Below are positions 34,400-45,402 of a stretch of 64,000 bases of DNA, in pieces; positions within the stretch are counted from its first letter, which is position 1, and each line of letters starts with the position of its first letter. Made by a program: the position numbers and the translations under genes. The notes beneath the pieces are model-generated. The model searched no databases, had not been told where the DNA came from, and was given only the letters and a program-made list of their open reading frames with translations. This DNA comes from Saccharomycodes ludwigii (lineage: Eukaryota; Ascomycota; Saccharomycetes; Saccharomycodales; Saccharomycodaceae). The stretch spans positions 1-64,000 of the forward strand of contig NC_060202.1 in assembly GCF_020623625.1 (NCBI RefSeq), read 5' to 3'.

Positions 34400-37300
34400 C
34401 TAAGTCCATTCTATTTCCGATCCAAAACAACTCATGATAGAACCAGATTCGTTATCAGAAGTAGAATCTGACTTTTCCAATGGGTCTAAAACTGCTTCAT
34501 CCCTACATGCAGTGTCTGCATTTGTTAAAACATCAACCCCTTTATTATCCTTCACAGCAACTTCATTGGTATTCAATGAAGACGATGAAGAAGACAAAAA
34601 CTCAATCTCCTCTGGTTTTAAAACTTTTTGGGGGTTGTGCTGTTCGTATATAGTAATTTTGTAATTTTGAGCAACATCTTTGTCCTTCTGGAAATACAAT
34701 GATAAAAGAGATGATGATGAACTGGATGATGATGATGATATTGTTAACGGGTCGCTATGATTTCCATCAGTAATTTCTTTTATTTGATCGGATAATTTTT
34801 GTTTTCTATCTAAAACTCCTTCAACACCGTCTGTTGTAGAGGCACTTTTCACAGTGGAAACTACTACACCGTCTGTTGTAGAGGCACTTTTCACGGTGGA
34901 AACTACCACACCCTCCTTACAACATAAGTGTCTACACGCTGCCTTGTCTTTGCATGAATGCTGACACTCATAATTTCCATTTGGTAGAACCTTCCTATTA
35001 TTATTGACTATATTTTCTGGATTTGACTCTTTTTGTGTTTTTTGGTAGTTTGCCAACAATACCGTGATATCATTGTCATTTTTTTTAATCTCTTTCGAAT
35101 CTTCTTTAAGTAATTTTCTGTGGGAGCCTGGTAATACTTCATCACACGATAAAATAACCTCCTTTGTGACTCCTGCTATACACTCGCAACTAACTAGCAC
35201 CTCTATCTGTTCATTTACAGAGTCAATTTCAGTAGCTATTGAAAAAACTTTTGGATATTTCAACTTTGATAATTGGATCCTTCTGAAATCTATTAATTCT
35301 CCAGATCTCTTTAAGGACAATATATCGGCATACAATGTTTGACCATGCCATGAAATAACACTAGAATCTGCAGAAATCTCGGAAGTAATAGTCATCTTTA
35401 TTTTCTCCCCCCTTTTGGTGATCGAACTGGAAGATTCACTGGATATCTTCAATTCAGGAATTGAATCCACCTCTTTTTTTAATTTCAAACCCATTCCTGT
35501 CCGTAACCCTAAAAAATATTCCAACTGATTAAAAGTAGTTTTTTTTAAAGCGTCTATGTTTTTGACATTGTGTTTGATCAATTTATTCACGGAAGCAATT
35601 CCTATGTTGCTGAATTGTTTTAAAACCATTGAAGTGTCCTCCCAACATTTACCATTTACACATCTAAGTAAGAATAAAGTATTTTTTAAAGCCGTTCCGT
35701 TTCTTTGGAAGATAAAACAATCAATCATACATTTTAATATCCTATGTGAATTCTTAAAAGCCGACATCTTGTCTTGGAAAAATGCACTTTGTAGCTTTTT
35801 AAATAATTCGATTTTACTTAAATCGATTCCACCGAGTTCAATTTGAAAAATCAACGAAATCTTCTGGAATGTAGAGCTAATATTTGTATGCTTTTCCTGT
35901 TTATCTTTAAAGGGGAACCTTAGGGTTGCTAAACAATTTATGGTTTTGTAAAACCTTCTCTCATTGTGCTTAAGCCTAGCCTCGTTAAACTCTGCTGACT
36001 TGCACAATAAATTAAGAATGCTCTCGACTGAAAAGTCGCCTTCCGCTTTAATAAATAATTTTAGAGTCTCAAACAAAATGTAATGTCTAGATAAAGCAAT
36101 ACCATAATCTGTCGAAACAAGTCGATCCTCGACGTAAGCAATAACGCCCCAATCCAATAATTCTTTAATTAAATAATTTAGAAACCCCACTAGGTTTGCC
36201 TCTATGTTGGATATATTATCAACCTTTTTGAAAATATCCAGATAATGAGTTACATTCTTGGTAAGTCTAACATAAAAAAAAGTGTTTTTCAACCAAGTAA
36301 TAGCAGTTTCCACTGAATAAACTGTCTGCAAAGTTACTTCTGCAGTTAAATGCTCCACTAGATTTAAATGTAAACTACTCTCCAACGGTGTTGTTCCATT
36401 GATTAAATTTTCATATTTAGCTTTAAATTTTGGTTCTGTTATAATAATAGCACATCCCTCCTTTTCAAACTGAGGCCGCCCAGCTCGTCCAATCATCTGA
36501 ATAATATCTATTTTGGAATATTCTTTAGACCCAGTTGACGACCAATATCTAGTTCCTTTAATAACAACCAAATAGGCTGGAAGATTAATACCCACCGCCA
36601 AAGTAGATGTAGAACACAATACATTCACTTGACCTCCAATAAATAATTTTTCAATAATCTGGCGATCATCAAAGGATAACCCAGCATGATGAAATGCAAC
36701 CCCACGTGACAAGAATTCTTTTAGTTGAGCATTTTGTATATTATAGTCACCTAGTGGTAATCGAGGATGTAATCCGTCGGCTATTTTTTTCGCAGTTTTT
36801 ACACAGGAATTTCTTGTGGGGCAAAATATTAATGCTGCTTTACCTTTACTGTATTTTGCTATAATGCTGGGTACCTTGGTGGAATAAAATGCATCTAACA
36901 AAAAATCATTATTTGAAGAGCTACTGTAAGTCAAAATGTGTTTTGAGATTTCAACCTGTCTATATGAGTCATCAAAGGACAATATTTTTGCAGGTTTGCC
37001 TTGAGCGCCGCCCGTCTTCAACCACTCAGAAATATCAACAACATTGGGAATTGTAGCACTTACTGCAACAATTCTAATGCTACTACAAAGTGTGTTCATT
37101 CTCGTTAGAACAATTTCTAAGGTTGCACCTCTATTTTCCTTTATCATGTGGATTTCATCCACCATCATTAGTTTTACCAAATCAAAGAGTTTTACGTAGT
37201 CATCCCATTTCCTTGTTAACAAATCCCATTTTTCCGGGGTGGTTATGATAATATTTGACTTTCTGACTTCATCCACTTCCAAAATTGAAGTATCACTGGT

Positions 37301-38154
37301 AAGTATACCTACACTCAAAAAATTTGAAAACTTTTGTTTCCACGATTGATATTTTTCAGTGCATAGCGACTTTGTTGGTGCAATATATAAGATTTTAACA
37401 CTTTTATATTCATTGGGTACTAAATTTTTAAGTAACCCTAGTATGGCCAACTCAAACAAGACTGTTTTACCAGAACCTGTAGGAGAACTAATAACACAGT
37501 TTTGAATTGAGTCATATATATAAGGGAATGCTTCGGATTGCATTTTATTAAAATAATTAAAATCAAAAATAAGCCTATGCAAAGCCGGTAAATCATTTAC
37601 ACTTTTCAAATTAGAACTATTGTTCAATATAGATTGCGGCTCAATCACACTTTTGTTTTTTTTTTTTTTTTTTTTTAGTTTTTTAACTTTATCAAAATAA
37701 TTAAATTGTGAAGTACTATCAGAGAAACCTTTCTCAATATTTGAATTAAATATCATATCATCAAAAAAACTAGTATTGCTAAAGGCTGGATCTACATTTT
37801 CCTTATTATCTGTTTGGTTACTATTGGTATACACATCATTATTATCATCGTCCAAAAGATTATTATGGGATATGCCAACATTAAAATTTGGTATCACTTT
37901 TAGTGCTGTTTTTCTACGTTTTTTGAATGATCCTGTTAACAAATACGTATACTTCTGTTTCTATTATTTTATATCCTGTAAAACAGAATATAACAGCTCA
38001 TCTGTGTTAATATAGATATAGATATATGTTAGTCTGTGTTTTTTCTTCATAAAAAAGAAAATAAAGCCAATATATAGGGCTGTTTTTAAAATTTTTAAAA
38101 GTTTTAATATATACCTGTTTGTTTTTCTGGAAAAGAATACTTTTTCAGACTCAT
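34400..38154 (-). CDS. HFM1: Meiotic DNA helicase Mer3/Hfm1, probably with intron
   Basis: A ZMM-pathway Ski2-type helicase that extends and protects recombination intermediates to make interfering crossovers. The large exon (34400-37932) encodes SSPTGSGKT (Walker A), VDEIH, SATIPN, CSTSTLAVGINLPA, QMIGRAGRPQF, a Sec63-like C-terminal region and the terminal zinc motif NYECQHSCKDKAACRHLCC. This frame has no ATG before FFDDM, some 60 codons in. I infer a 40-bp first exon at 38154-38115 (MSLKKYSFPEKQT plus one base) and an intron 38114-37933: 5' site GTATAT, branch GACTAAC at 38034-38028, 3' site AACAG. The join is in phase 1, giving 1190 residues. As I recall, S. cerevisiae HFM1 also has a short first exon and a Mer1-dependent intron. 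Position and strand match YGL251C. Confidence 0.9.
34824..34907 (-). repeat. 42-bp in-frame duplication in HFM1
   Basis: ACACCGTCTGTTGTAGAGG starts at 34824 and 34866. Two near-identical copies of a 14-residue unit (VVVSTVKSASTTDG) lie just after the zinc motif, in the divergent C-terminal tail. The near identity of the DNA suggests a recent duplication. Confidence 0.85.
37933..38114 (-). other. Inferred HFM1 intron
   Basis: 182 nt: G|GTATAT donor, GACTAAC branch site 85 nt downstream, and AACAG acceptor 96 nt after the branch. Three earlier AGs (after CAC, TAC and AAAC) lie between branch and acceptor but would all break the frame, so the acceptor choice rests on frame. ACAGCCCTA about 30 nt into the intron resembles, but does not match, the Mer1 enhancer AYACCCUY. 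Confidence 0.55.
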
Positions 38155-38806
38155 TGTTTTTGAAACTAAAGTGGATGTCTAGTATTCTGTTATTTCTTGT
38201 TACTTATTTATTTATTTTCCTTTTTGTTCTGCTTGTACAATTAGTGTTTGATAAATTTTTATAGAAATGAATGAGTTCAAATGACATATAAGTTGGAAAG
38301 TTATTATGTTTTTGTTATTCACTTATTTACTTATTTTAACCGCTGAGAGTGAGATCTTGGATTCATTATAAACCTGGTAAAGCCGCTGTCATTTCCTGTA
38401 AATTAAAATTACCTATATAATACATATGTTTTTTGCCCCTTAGAAAAAGAAAAAGGTAAAAAAAAAAAAGTACAAAACCCTAAAATAGGGTATTAGTTAA
38501 AAATAATATGTTGCTTTCAAAGGAAAATACTTTTTTTTTTTTTTTTTTTTTTTTTTTACGTCCCCCTTTTTTTTTTTTCTCTATTCATTATAATGACATC
38601 TATACCTCATAGTATAAAAATTGATATCAAGCTCACCTCTCTCTCTTTTGTCCTTATTTCTATTTTAGTTCGATTATATTAATTCAACAAAGAGAATTCC
38701 TTTTTTTTCTCTGAGGGGTTACACTTAAAATGATTCCTGATATCATACAATTATACGCGAGATAGAATAAAAAAAGGAATTAAGAAAAAATATAATAATA
38801 GTAAAC
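38155..38806. promoter_or_regulatory. Divergent HFM1/RMR1 promoter
   Basis: 652 bp between two divergent meiotic genes. It contains AGCCGCTGTC at 38381 and AACCGCTGAG at 38338, weak relatives of the Ume6 URS1 site (core GCCGCC). A/T runs lie at 38459-38469 and 38531-38557. Confidence 0.4.
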
Positions 38807-39760
38807 ATGCAAGAAATAGAAAATTCTAACTCATTGCTAAGATTGCCAGACGTTCGTACCATTTCAAATTGCTCAATCAAGGACAGTTGTAACAGTGACA
38901 CAAAGGAAAAGGAAGAAAATTTTGATAAAAATGATAGAGCCAACAATAGTACAACAAATACTAAGACCGAATGTAAGGAAGAGAGGAAGAATATTAATAG
39001 AATTGAATCTTTTGGTGAATCTGTAAACGAAACACAAGATGAGGATCAAACAGGGGAGGATCAGGGGGAAAAAAATAAAGTCAGTAACGATGAATTTAGG
39101 TCCAGTAAAAGACAGCATTCCGACCTTTATGAAATTGCAAGCGATATGCTTCGCAACGCAACGCCCATCCCTAATATAGAACTTATTTTCGAAGGAATCT
39201 CGTATTCCCTATTTAAACTGGGTAATGATAACAATTTTGATTTGATAGATGATGAAAATGAGAATGATGACAACGTTAGCTATGGACAAGACTTAATTAC
39301 TCACTTATTTCATGATATTGAAGTGTTGAACTATAATATGGAACAATTTTTTTATAGTTTAAGAAAAGTCTTGGAAAGAATAGAACAAAGCGCAAATTTG
39401 AGAAATAAAGAGTTGATTATAGAAGTTCCAGCATTAGATTTGAAACTAACTGAAGATAATAAATATAATAAGTGCATTGAGCTAAGAGATATATTGAGTA
39501 TCTTTGAAGGATTTGAGAAAAATTCAAAGGCGACAGCAAGCGAATTGAATCATTTGGTGTTAGAAGTTGAATTGGGTGTTCGTTTTCTCACGCGTTACAA
39601 CGACTTGGTAGATTTAATGCATAATAATGCCACTTTTAATCAAATAAATGGGTTTTCCAATGATAAAACGCACCCGGTTGTTTTAGATGATTTAAATACA
39701 GAAGATAATACTAAACCTATTGAGATCATGGAAATCAGTGAAAACGAAGACAATGAATAA
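38807..39760 (+). CDS. RMR1: Rmr1-like, meiotic recombination protein (by position)
   Basis: 317 residues, acidic, without a domain I recognise. The middle is the most structured part (EIASDMLRNATPIPNIELIFEGISYSLFKLG, then DLITHLFHDIEVLNYNMEQFFYSLRKVLERIEQ and LRDILSIFEGFEKN). The first ~100 residues and the tail are low-complexity and charged. The symbol rests mainly on position: between HFM1 and ZIP2 on the plus strand, exactly where YGL250W (RMR1, needed for normal meiotic gene conversion; 241 residues) lies. Fast evolution is expected for this gene. If synteny misleads, it is an unknown acidic protein. Confidence 0.7.
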   Translation: MQEIENSNSLLRLPDVRTISNCSIKDSCNSDTKEKEENFDKNDRANNSTTNTKTECKEERKNINRIESFGESVNETQDEDQTGEDQGEKNKVSNDEFRSSKRQHSDLYEIASDMLRNATPIPNIELIFEGISYSLFKLGNDNNFDLIDDENENDDNVSYGQDLITHLFHDIEVLNYNMEQFFYSLRKVLERIEQSANLRNKELIIEVPALDLKLTEDNKYNKCIELRDILSIFEGFEKNSKATASELNHLVLEVELGVRFLTRYNDLVDLMHNNATFNQINGFSNDKTHPVVLDDLNTEDNTKPIEIMEISENEDNE

Positions 39761-40101
39761 GGATGATAATACAGTATACTAGATTTATCTACAAGTTATG
39801 TATATAGCTTTTACTTTGAGTTGACTAGTTGATTTCATTTTTTGTGCCCTTATTATTATGTCAAATTTGATGGTTTGCATATATAATGGAGGGAGGAGGG
39901 GAAATTACAAAACTTTTGAAAAATAATAATTTTATTAAAAGCCATCGAATGCTAGATTCAATTAGATTCTTCTATTATTCCTTTTAGCTCTTTTTTTTTT
40001 TCTTTCCCACCCTCATAAATCACATAAAATGACCAGTTGTTATTACTATCTTTTCTATGCATACAAAATGTTTACGTCTTTTCTTTAATCTATCCCGCTC
40101 A

Positions 40102-40133
<32 letters not shown>

Positions 40134-40292
40134 AAGTGCTACGAGCCTTAAAAGGAGACAGATGATATTTTGTTTACTTCAAAATAACTAGCAATTTGTT
40201 TTTATTGCCGCCATAGTTTTACATGTAATCAATTTTAATCAGCCGCTAACAAATAAAAAAAAAAAAAAAAAATAATCATAACAATTGAAAAG
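39761..40292. other. Spacer upstream of ZIP2
   Basis: RMR1 3' region and ZIP2 promoter. A runs at 40101-40119 and 40256-40272. Two GCCGC cores lie close to the ATG (listed separately). Confidence 0.5.
40207..40246 (+). promoter_or_regulatory. URS1-like GCCGC pair upstream of ZIP2
   Basis: TTGCCGCCATA at 40205 and TCAGCCGCTAAC at 40239, 50-90 bp upstream of the ATG. GCCGCC is the core of the Ume6 site that represses early meiotic genes in mitosis. Neither matches the full TAGCCGCCGA consensus. Confidence 0.45.
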
Positions 40293-42688
40293 ATGTATAT
40301 TTATAATGAGAATACCGATGATGTTCATGATGCTATGGATCCTATGAATTGGTTATTAACTTGTGCTACTAAAATACCTGATATAGTGCCACTAAAAAGT
40401 GATAATTCATCGTTATTAGATGAAACTATTGTTGTGCCTCATAACAACAAAAAATTATTAAAAAAATGTGTCAATTATAAGCTAAAACTCAGACACTTGA
40501 TAAAAGTTAAAGAGCCATTTTTAAAAAAATTTTATCTTGAAATTAATAATGATTTTATTTACTATGAACGAAACGATATGATACTCAAAGCGACAGATGG
40601 CGGCAATTTATTTAGTTTACTTATTGCTAAAGAATATACAGAATGGGTCCTTGAAAAAAGTGCTTTTGAAGACACTTTGCAGAACGTTTTATTTTATTTA
40701 ATGGATGAAAAGATAACTATAAATAAAAAGCTCAAACCTATGCTTTCACAAATAACAAATTCGAAGGTCAAGGTTCAATTTTTTTTTGAACCGACACGGG
40801 GAATTAATAATACAAGGGAATTGCATTCTTATTACATTAGCGATTATTTGCCTCCGCCTGAGGTTACAACACCCATAAATAGTGTCTCTAGTATTAAAAA
40901 ACATGTAATGAAACCTACTATAAACTATTTCAATACAGAAAATATGTTTGATGAAATAATTCAACAAAATGGGACGAAAATTAATATTAAAGAAAATTTT
41001 TTTTTAAAAATGAATAAACTTAATAAGCCATCTAGAAATTTGAAGGCTTACTTGCTAGAAATGCCAGCCATTAGTAACAAAAACACTCTCCAAATGGGTG
41101 AAAAACCATGCTCATATTATCACATTAGTAAGCCCACATGGCCTGTTTCAACTAACATAGGAAAAGGAAATAATGAAGAAATTAATAACAAAATTGGAAT
41201 TTTTTGCAAAAACGTCTTGGAAGAGGATCTTAATCCTTTATCATTTTTGAAGCTTGAGCTACCTGAAATAATATCACATGCTAATAATGAAATGAAATTT
41301 ACAACATTTTGGAACAAATTTGGCAAAACCAAAACTAACGTTTGGGACATTAATAATCGTAATTTAAAGACTTTAGATGAGTTCATTTTTAACAAGCAAA
41401 ATTTTGAAATAAATATATGGAAAGTGGATGAGGTATTGGCCGGCACTACAAATGTTATAGGAAACAGTTTAAAAAATACTAAATTCTCAATTTGCTTGAA
41501 AAAAATATTGGGCTTAAACCTTAGTTTAACAGCGTCCATTGATAATTCTCCAGATCTTTTATTACCCTTGATTGAGAAAACCTGTATGAAGGATAATGTA
41601 ATCAAGGAAGAAAGATACGATAAAAATATTAACATTGGTACGCATATTAATGACGGAGATACTATTATTAAAAAAAAAAAAAAGATGAAGCGTCAGCTAA
41701 AAGAGCATTTTTCTTTGACAGTTCCTTACGTGATTTAATTAAAAGAAAAAAATCTAAATTGGATTTGCCCTTAAATACTGGAGCTGATTCCACCATCTCC
41801 AAAGTTAAACATGGGTTTTGGAGCGCAATTTTTGACAATACCTTGAATACTAGCCATATTAACAATATTCCTCAGATAGATATAAATAATCGAACTAACA
41901 ATACACATCCTATTAATAGCATAATGCCAGCTTCAGATTCCTTGACCATCAAACCAAGATTACTTTGTAAAAGAAACAATTATGAAATTTATGGTAAGGT
42001 AACCAAAACCTCGTATATTATAGCAAATACCAATATTGTTCCAATTAAGCTTTTACAAAAACTGTATAATACTTTTCCGGAAAGTATTATCGTATTTGAG
42101 CAGGAATGTTTTAAAGTCATGAGGTGTGAGTTCATATTAAACGCAAGCTGTTGTATTAAAATTATTAATGATTATAAAATCTTCCAAAAACAATCTACTT
42201 CCAATAATATATTACTAGTAGATGATGAACTAAATGATTTATGTATAAAGTACAAAACTGTATTTATTATTTTAACATCTAATTTGGAAATACATGATAA
42301 CAATTTGTGGAAATGTCAAATCTTGTTGAAGAGCAGATGGCCAATAACTAAATTGAAAGTCGCAGTTTCAACACCAGACTATGAAGATATTGCGTCATCA
42401 ATTTTACAAATTGTTGGCTTTGTCACATGCATCATTAGTGATAGAGAAAACGACTGCAAGGGTATTATTAACTTGGATTGTACAGGTAGCATTGACGAGT
42501 TAATACTTATAGAATTAGGATTAAACAATTTTCAAGTCAAAAACGTTTTAAGAGAGTTTAAATCTGCATATGACTTTATTAATTGTTCAAAATCAACAAA
42601 ATTACGTATATTAGATGGTAATCTGGCACAAGTTGATAGCTTGTGTAAACTTTTGAGTAGTGACTTCCCCCAAGTGAGGGCATTATGA
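40293..42688 (+). CDS. ZIP2: Zip2-like meiotic protein, frame break at an A14 run
   Basis: Zip2 is the XPF-like scaffold of the Zip2-Zip4-Spo16 complex that stabilises crossover intermediates at synapsis initiation sites. Identity rests on position (between RMR1 and PDE1, plus strand, as YGL249W), on size (about 790 residues across both parts; 704 in S. cerevisiae), and on the motif DSSLRDLIKRKKS before a C-terminal XPF-like region. The first frame (40293-41738) ends shortly after a run of 14 A (41670-41683). The second frame continues at once beyond the run (DEASAKRAFFFDSSLRDL...) to 42688. A run of 15 or 12 A would give one frame. This could be an assembly undercall, a real mutation, or slippage. 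Confidence 0.75.
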
Positions 42689-43110
42689 GTGATATACTTA
42701 GTTATGTATCAAGATTGTACCTAATAGTTTATAACGATAGTTTCCACGCCTGTGAAGCAATTAAGAATAAGGCGTAGATGTATATATATTATGTATATAT
42801 TACTCGGGTAACACATTTACTAGCGAGTATTGCTAACAGTACGTGCGTTTCTGTGTTACAAAAAAAATTATAAAAAAAAAAAAAAATTAAAAAAAAAAAA
42901 AAAAAAAAAATAAAAATTAAAAATTAAAAATTGTTTGTTGTTATTTTTTATTTGATCATTATTATTATTATTATTAGTACACTTAGTATTACAATATTTC
43001 TCCCCTCTTCTGTTAATGAAATTATACAATAGCTGTAAGTTTCATATATTACTAACAACCCAACGAAGTTGTTCTTTTAAAATATTAACTTTAAGCACAT
43101 TGGTCCAAAA
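42689..43110. other. Spacer ZIP2/RET2
   Basis: A-rich (42862-42940 nearly all A), with an ATT microsatellite at 42958-42976. RET2 promoter at the right end. No gene seen. Confidence 0.5.
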
Positions 43111-44781
43111 ATGGTTGTTTTAGCTGCATCTATCACCACTCGCAGTGGGAAGCCTTTATTATCCCGTCAATTCAAAGATATTACCAGGGATCGTGTAACA
43201 GAATTACTTTCCAATTTTCAAGGTTTAGTTTCCAACTCTAAATCACAACACACTTTTGTAGAAGATGAACATGTAAGATATGTTTATAGGCCATTTGAAG
43301 ATTTTTACATTATTTTAATCACTAATCGTCAGTCTAATATTATTCAAGATTTAGACACTTTGAACTTGTTTACTCAAACAGTGAATTCAATGTTAAAGGG
43401 CTTTGACGAAAATGACATTTTCGATAATGCCTTTGAAATTTTAGGCTCTTTTGATGAAATAATTTCATTGGGTTACAAGGAAAATTTGACGTTGAGCCAA
43501 ATTCAAAACTTTTTATCTATGGAATCTCATGAGGAAATGATTCAAGAAATCATCGAACGTGGTAAAGAATTTGATGCTAAGGAACAAAGAAAACGTGCTG
43601 CACAGGAGTTAATGAGAAAAGAGCAAGAAAGAAAAATGTATGGTGGTAATTTACCCGAAGAATCACTTAAATTTGGTGCTCATAACAATGCTTCTAATTT
43701 GAACAATGCTTACAATAGTTATTATAGCCAGGCCTCTCCAGAAGCTCAGAAATCATATTATCAACACAATACTGGTAACGATAATAACGGTATTCCTTCT
43801 TCTAATGAGGCATATGGGTCTAACTCGTTAGAAAAATCTGTCAGGGGGTTGAAGATTGGAGAATCTATAAACAAAGCTTCCGGCGGTAGAAATGTTGGCA
43901 ATATTAATAACAATACTGGAACATTTGGTACGAGAAGTTCCAATAACAATAATACCAGCGACAACAACAACAATAGTAACTTTATTAATACGAAGCCTAC
44001 TATTGAAGAACCTGAAAATAATGGTATTTTGACAATGATCAAGGAAACAATCAACGCACAAATTTCAAGAGAGGGCGATGTCTCCACTTCTGAGTTAAAG
44101 GGTGTTTTGGAGTTACGTATTAATGATCCTGAATATAGCAAATCAAAATTATCCTTAAATGTCGGCTTAGTTGATCCTAAAGATAGATCTTTACAATTCA
44201 AAACGCATCCCAATATTGATAAAGCTGCGTTTTTGAAAGAGGGTACCATTGCTCTGAAAGATAGCTCTAAATCATTCCCAACTAATGACCACAGTTTAGG
44301 TGTTCTTAGATGGCGTAAGATTTGTAATTCAGATGATACTAGTTTGATACCATTACAGATCAATACATGGGTTTCTAGTGATGATGCTGGTATCACTGAA
44401 GTAACATTTGAGTTTGAAATTACAGTCAATTATGATCAACCATTGAAAGATTTATATTTTGTTATACCAGTGTATACAGATAATGTTAGTATCAACCAAG
44501 ATGTAAATGATAGTCAGGCGGTCATTAAAGGCGTTGACGAAGAACAAGGTGTTATAGTATATGTAGAACAGATCCAACCTGGAGAACAAGGTGTTTTTGG
44601 CATCACTATTGATGCTGATGAAAATTCCTTATTTCCAATTAATGTATCTTTTGTCAATACCAATGCTGTTTCATCTTGTAGTGGTGTTTCTGTGGTTAAA
44701 GTTCAAGATGAAAATTCAAATTCCGATTTTCCGTTTGATTCTATTTCTACTTTGAAGACAGATAAGTATTTAATCATTTAG
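43111..44781 (+). CDS. RET2: Coatomer delta subunit Ret2
   Basis: 556 residues against 546 in S. cerevisiae. Delta-COP of the COPI coat, for Golgi-to-ER retrieval. The N-terminal longin domain (about 1-140) is highly conserved: MVVLAASITTRSGKPLLSRQ, HTFVEDEHVRYVYRPFEDFY, LITNRQSNIIQDLDTLNLF. A charged helix (EFDAKEQRKRAAQELMRKEQE) and an Asn/Ser-rich linker (about 185-300) follow, then the mu-homology domain (about 310-556). Belongs to the YFR track (YFR051C) and lies beside PRE4 as in S. cerevisiae. Confidence 0.97.
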   Translation: MVVLAASITTRSGKPLLSRQFKDITRDRVTELLSNFQGLVSNSKSQHTFVEDEHVRYVYRPFEDFYIILITNRQSNIIQDLDTLNLFTQTVNSMLKGFDENDIFDNAFEILGSFDEIISLGYKENLTLSQIQNFLSMESHEEMIQEIIERGKEFDAKEQRKRAAQELMRKEQERKMYGGNLPEESLKFGAHNNASNLNNAYNSYYSQASPEAQKSYYQHNTGNDNNGIPSSNEAYGSNSLEKSVRGLKIGESINKASGGRNVGNINNNTGTFGTRSSNNNNTSDNNNNSNFINTKPTIEEPENNGILTMIKETINAQISREGDVSTSELKGVLELRINDPEYSKSKLSLNVGLVDPKDRSLQFKTHPNIDKAAFLKEGTIALKDSSKSFPTNDHSLGVLRWRKICNSDDTSLIPLQINTWVSSDDAGITEVTFEFEITVNYDQPLKDLYFVIPVYTDNVSINQDVNDSQAVIKGVDEEQGVIVYVEQIQPGEQGVFGITIDADENSLFPINVSFVNTNAVSSCSGVSVVKVQDENSNSDFPFDSISTLKTDKYLII

Positions 44782-45402
44782 TTCAATACATATAAGTACG
44801 TGAATAGCAGCGAGGACAAGACTTCTCAGTTTTTATACATACATATATATCTATATATATTTTAAGAAAAAAGACTCCCAAAGGATCCTAAAATATATAT
44901 ATATATACAAGTAAAAGTATGTAAGAAAAGGTGCAAAAAAAAAATTAGCAATGTTTATTAAAAGGTATTGTAGTGTAATAAAATCAATATTTGGATAGTT
45001 TATCAAGTTTATGTATTTCAGACTAACTTATAAATTTAGTAAAAATTCATTGAAAAATCACTGTATTCACTTTGCCTTTTCTTATTATATATATTTAAAG
45101 CAAATATATATTTATGATGTGCGGATAATTTCGGTAGTTTTTTTCCTCGGTACAATTTCCCGTAACTAAGTGGAAACAAGATATATATATATAATTTTTT
45201 TTTTTTTTTTTTTTTTTTTTCTTCCTTGTTTAGTATTTTTTTTATCATCTTTTCGCCACCTTGGAATAAATTAAAAAAAAAAAATATACATATATAGCTA
45301 GTTCCTTTTGTTGTTACAGTTATTTTACGAAACACCTGGAACAATCATCATCCAACGAGATATATATATATATATATATATATACAATAGAAAATAACAA
45401 GA
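44782..45402. promoter_or_regulatory. PRE4 upstream region
   Basis: 621 bp with TA microsatellites (44897-44907, 45360-45385), a T run at 45197-45220 and a PACE-like box. The (TA)n at 45360 lies just upstream of the PRE4 ATG. Confidence 0.5.
45252..45260 (-). promoter_or_regulatory. PACE-like box of PRE4
   Basis: TTCGCCACC, that is GGTGGCGAA on the minus strand, one base from the Rpn4 consensus GGTGGCAAA. It lies 143 bp upstream of the PRE4 ATG, the same distance as the perfect box of RPN12. Confidence 0.7.

Noticed and set aside
37976-38050. ATG at 38050 as the HFM1 start
   Set aside because: It opens 28 codons in a frame that ends at a TAA and cannot join the helicase frame without another splice.
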